Notes under the pieces: model-generated
The model's database searches: none
What the model was told of the DNA's origin: nothing
Seen by the model: the letters and a program-made list of their open reading frames with translations, nothing else
Made by a program: the position numbers and the translations under genes
In this document: positions 61,781 to 64,000 of the stretch, in pieces
Layout: each line of letters starts with the position of its first letter
How positions within the stretch are numbered: position 1 is the stretch's first letter
Assembly (NCBI GenBank): GCA_965262585.1
Contig: OZ253546.1
Span: 930,001 to 994,000, forward strand
Direction of reading: 5' to 3'
From: JAHRAW01 sp965262585
GTDB taxonomy: Bacteria; Pseudomonadota; Gammaproteobacteria; Arenicellales; Poriferihabitantaceae
Length of the DNA stretch: 64,000 bases

Positions 61781-62593
61781 TTAACAGTGGAAATCACGCG
61801 GAGTCACGCATACTTCGACGCCGAGTAGGTTCGACAGTACTTTCGCGTAGTCGCACAATCGATCGTGCAATGCTTTGGCATTCGCGCCTTTAATGTGCGG
61901 CGAAACGAGCAAAACATCGACATGATATTTTGATTCGCCTCTGATTACCGGCTTCATCTGCGGAATGCGCGGGCAGGATAAAACCCATGCGTCGGGCAGG
62001 TGCTTTTGTTTGAGTGCCTGATAATTTTTACCGACTCCGTTTTCAGGGTTGAGATTCAAAACAAACAAAAACACCGTGGCGTTTTTTTGCTCCGATACGG
62101 CGGCGATTTTTGGGATGATGTTTTTCGCTTCATTAGGAAGAAAATCGCCGAACGGATCGAGCAAAACCATTTCGCCTTCGTTGACGCAATCTAAAACAGA
62201 ATAGCCGTCTTGCGAATTAAATTTTTCGTGGTTTAGTTTCTTTATGCCGCAATCCATCAAGGCTGTTCGAGTGCCCGGGGTTTTGTCGGAAGTAAAAACC
62301 CGCGCCTTTTTACCGGCATTTTCAGCGGCGTGGTGAACGAGAAGGCTGCTGCCGTAGTAGTGGTTTTTAGAGATTTCCGGTTGCACATCAAACAACGCGA
62401 AACCACGCAGTTTTTGCACACGCTCAAAGACAGACGGCACCGCGCAGTGAACCGGCAACCCGCCAAACGGGTCGAGAAAGGTAAAGGTATCGTTTGACTG
62501 GCCGCAATGCCAGTTTATGAATTCAGCGATGAGGCCATGCTTCAGCAAATCACCCGCGTTGCCCGCATCGTAAGGCAAAGAGGTTGGGTTCAT
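61781..62593 (-). CDS. RlmJ-like putative methyltransferase or related protein
   Basis: 270 residues. The start YDAGNAGDLLKHGLIAEFI and FLDPFGGLP recall 23S rRNA A2030 methyltransferase RlmJ (HAGNHADVLKH, then a LD..AG), but the catalytic region reads LLDPFGDF rather than DPPY, so the activity may differ. Base methylation of another target or loss of activity are both possible. ATGA overlap with moaC upstream places it firmly within the molybdenum-cofactor operon, which is unexpected for RlmJ. Confidence 0.6.
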   Translation of the reverse strand: MNPTSLPYDAGNAGDLLKHGLIAEFINWHCGQSNDTFTFLDPFGGLPVHCAVPSVFERVQKLRGFALFDVQPEISKNHYYGSSLLVHHAAENAGKKARVFTSDKTPGTRTALMDCGIKKLNHEKFNSQDGYSVLDCVNEGEMVLLDPFGDFLPNEAKNIIPKIAAVSEQKNATVFLFVLNLNPENGVGKNYQALKQKHLPDAWVLSCPRIPQMKPVIRGESKYHVDVLLVSPHIKGANAKALHDRLCDYAKVLSNLLGVEVCVTPRDFHC

Positions 62594-63153
62594 TTTTCTC
62601 CCCGCCGTTCGCGGTCGGCATGCTCATCCGCCGCGCGCTCCCACAGCCCGGATTGGCCGCCGGATTTGTGCATCAGGCGCACGGTGCCGATCTCCATTCC
62701 GCGATCCATTGCCTTGCACATGTCGTAGATGGTCAGCAGCGCGATTTGCACGGCGGTCAGGGCTTCCATTTCCACGCCGGTGCGCTCACGGGTGGCGGCG
62801 GTTGCGGTGCAATGCACGGCGGTATTTTGGTGGTCAGGCGCAGATTCCATCGTGAATTCCACCGACAAATGAGTCAGCATAACGGGATGACACAACGGCA
62901 CCAGTTCGGCGGTTCGCTTGGCGCCCATAATACCCGCCACCCGCGCCACGGCGAGCACATCGCCTTTGTGGTGCGCGCCGGATTCCAGCACCGCCAGAGT
63001 CTCGGCGTTCATAGTAATCCGCCCCTCAGCCACCGCCTTGCGTTCGCTCGCCTGCTTGCCCCCAACATCCACCATATGTACCTCACCACGTTCATTGAAG
63101 TGAGTCGGTTTACGCCCAGCGGCCATAGATTTATGTGATTTACCCGATTTCAT
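62590..63153 (-). CDS. moaC: Cyclic pyranopterin monophosphate synthase
   Basis: 187 residues from the ATG at 63153; an internal ATG at 63126 (MAAGRKPTHFNERGEVHMVD) matches the E. coli start better and would give 178. Conserved ESGAHHKGDVLAVARVAGIM, KRTAELVPLCHPV, EMEALTAVQIALLTIYDMCK and the Lys/Asp catalytic region. Converts the MoaA product to cPMP in molybdopterin synthesis. First gene of the operon, coupled to the RlmJ-like gene by ATGA. Confidence 0.94.
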   Translation of the reverse strand: MKSGKSHKSMAAGRKPTHFNERGEVHMVDVGGKQASERKAVAEGRITMNAETLAVLESGAHHKGDVLAVARVAGIMGAKRTAELVPLCHPVMLTHLSVEFTMESAPDHQNTAVHCTATAATRERTGVEMEALTAVQIALLTIYDMCKAMDRGMEIGTVRLMHKSGGQSGLWERAADEHADRERRGEK

Positions 63154-63248
63154 ACTGTTATTGTAATGCCGAAACGCCAACATTCATACCAACTATGCGC
63201 CCACGCTCCCCCCTCGTAGGGACAGCGCCCCCGTGCCTGTCCTTTAAT

Positions 63249-63355
63249 AAGGAGTCGCTATCGCGGCATGTTTTTCTGGATTCCCGGTCCCCCAACTCGT
63301 CATCCCTGCTGTCGCGGGAATAACGAATTGGGGGCGCGAGAATGACGACGGGTGT
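63249..63355. repeat. Dispersed intergenic repeat, copy F, with long hairpin
   Basis: AAGGAGTCGCTATCGCGG, then CATGTTTTTCTGGATTCCCG. ATTCCCGGTCCCCCAACTCG at 63280 pairs with CGAATTGGGGGCGCGAGAAT ending at 63343 (about 16-17 of 20 pairs), and GACGACGGG follows. It lies in the 63154-63476 intergenic space, with a small GGACAG..CTGTCC hairpin just before it (63218-63242); nothing coding seen. Confidence 0.7.
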
Positions 63356-63476
63356 TGTCCGGCGCAAACCTCCCCCCACCCCACATCTGCATTGCCATCC
63401 ACCGCATGACAAGGCAATATGTATCTGAACTTGTCACCAACACGGCCATGAGCCGAAACTTTGGGGGAGCGGGATG

Positions 63477-64000
63477 ATGCACGGCGATTCGGCGTCTCAT
63501 TCAATAATATTTTCGTTGTTTTTGATATTCAGCGGCGCCGCCATTCTGGCGACTGCGGCGCTTTATCTTCGACAGGCAATGCTGGTCGCATACCTTGCGC
63601 TGGGTGCCATCCTTGGGCCCTGGGGGCTGGCACTGGTTACCGATGCCGAGTTAATTCAGGACATCGCGCACATCGGGATTATATTTTTACTGTTCCTGCT
63701 CGGCCTCAACTTGTCGCCGCAAAAACTTTTCCACTTGCTGCGCGAAACCACCCGAGTAACCTTGTTCAGCGCGCTGATTTTTGCCGTGGTGGCCGGCCTC
63801 ATCGCCTGGGGCTTCGGTTTCGGTTTCGGCGACATCCTGCTGGTGGGCATCGCCGCTTCATTTTCCAGCACCATCATCGGGCTGAAACTCCTGCCCACCA
63901 CCGTCCTGCACCACCGCCACGCCGGCGAGGTCATCATCAGCGTATTGTTGCTGCAAGACTTAATCGCGATTGTGGCGTTGCTCGTGCTCCACGGATTGCG
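63477..64000 (+). CDS. Monovalent cation:proton antiporter (CPA2 family), N-terminal part
   Basis: About 174 residues before the right edge. Starts MHGDSASHSIIFSLF, with successive hydrophobic helices and the CPA2 hallmarks LAYLALGAILGPWGLALV-like (here VAYLALGAILGPWG), HIGIIFLLFLLGLNLSPQKL and the discontinuous-helix region SSTIIGLKLLP and LLLQDLIAI. Related to KefB/KefC and YbaL-type K+ efflux systems; presence of a C-terminal RCK domain cannot be seen. GGGGGAG lies seven bases before the ATG at 63477 and only four before an ATG at 63474. Confidence 0.85.
   Translation, partial: MHGDSASHSIIFSLFLIFSGAAILATAALYLRQAMLVAYLALGAILGPWGLALVTDAELIQDIAHIGIIFLLFLLGLNLSPQKLFHLLRETTRVTLFSALIFAVVAGLIAWGFGFGFGDILLVGIAASFSSTIIGLKLLPTTVLHHRHAGEVIISVLLLQDLIAIVALLVLHGL

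Noticed and set aside
1..64000. CRISPR arrays, prophage structural genes, rRNA genes, secondary-metabolite assembly lines
   Set aside because: No regularly spaced repeats, no phage capsid/tail/terminase genes, no rRNA and no PKS/NRPS modules were found in either strand.

Overview
The window is chromosomal DNA of a proteobacterium, most likely an unclassified, free-living or host-associated gammaproteobacterium. Pointers are a type A RNase P RNA, UbiA, Hda, ZapE, NhaB, SthA, LpxL and heptosyltransferase-type LPS genes, MetA and a canonical EF-P. Most of the sequence is GC-rich (about 58% in sampled lines). Two stretches are clearly poorer in GC: about 43240-44500, and about 48490-56300 (37-50% in sampled lines). 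I cannot name a genus from the sequence alone.

Layout. 1-9150: housekeeping genes (ubiA end, an outer-membrane barrel protein, rnpB, an uncharacterised gene pair ending in a DUF3726-like protein, efp, a type 5 uracil-DNA glycosylase, uvrC, pgsA, tRNA-Gly). 9181-10990: a hipBA toxin-antitoxin module with a palindromic operator. 11193-14731: a class V aminotransferase divergent from sthA and a HlyU-like gene. 14747-24018: a long minus-strand catabolic operon with a tripartite tricarboxylate transporter (tctCBA), a TPP-dependent lyase or decarboxylase, a formyl-CoA:oxalate CoA-transferase homologue, a formyl-THF-hydrolase-like formyltransferase, a ketopantoate-reductase homologue and a quinone oxidoreductase. 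A GntR-type palindrome (GTGGTATACCAC) lies just upstream. 24352-29214: a 28-residue membrane peptide with a DUF1127 protein, a LysR regulator, and LPS or glycosyl-transfer genes. 29343-34216: argG/argF, wrbA, hda with a second pgsA-like gene, and a Crp-type regulator.

34231-35535 is a repeat-rich spot. An IS30-family element sits exactly at the right arm of an ATTCCC-N8-GGGAAT palindrome, is flanked by a 6-bp GGGAAT duplication, and takes its transposase stop codon from the target. At least five other copies of this dispersed repeat lie in intergenic spaces, several abutting gene 3' ends. 35503-43227: cysQ with an upstream nudE remnant, zapE, a ComEA-like protein, metA, an ATPase, uppP, a MidA-like methyltransferase and a pteridine reductase. 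43314-44467: a low-GC pair of unknown genes. 44506-48489: nhaB, creatinase and threonine aldolase.

48490-56300 is a low-GC island holding a PotABCD-type ABC transporter between two nitrilase-superfamily hydrolases, with its own LysR regulator and a terminator-like hairpin between the binding-protein and ATPase genes. 56316-64000 returns to GC-rich genes: asparaginase, proS, a cold-shock protein, a DsbA-family oxidoreductase, a moaC/RlmJ-like/moeA operon, and the start of a CPA2 antiporter.

The two most system-like units are the tct/CoA/TPP/formyltransferase operon (possibly delivering a formyl unit to folate) and the nitrilase-ABC island. Both are inferred from gene content.
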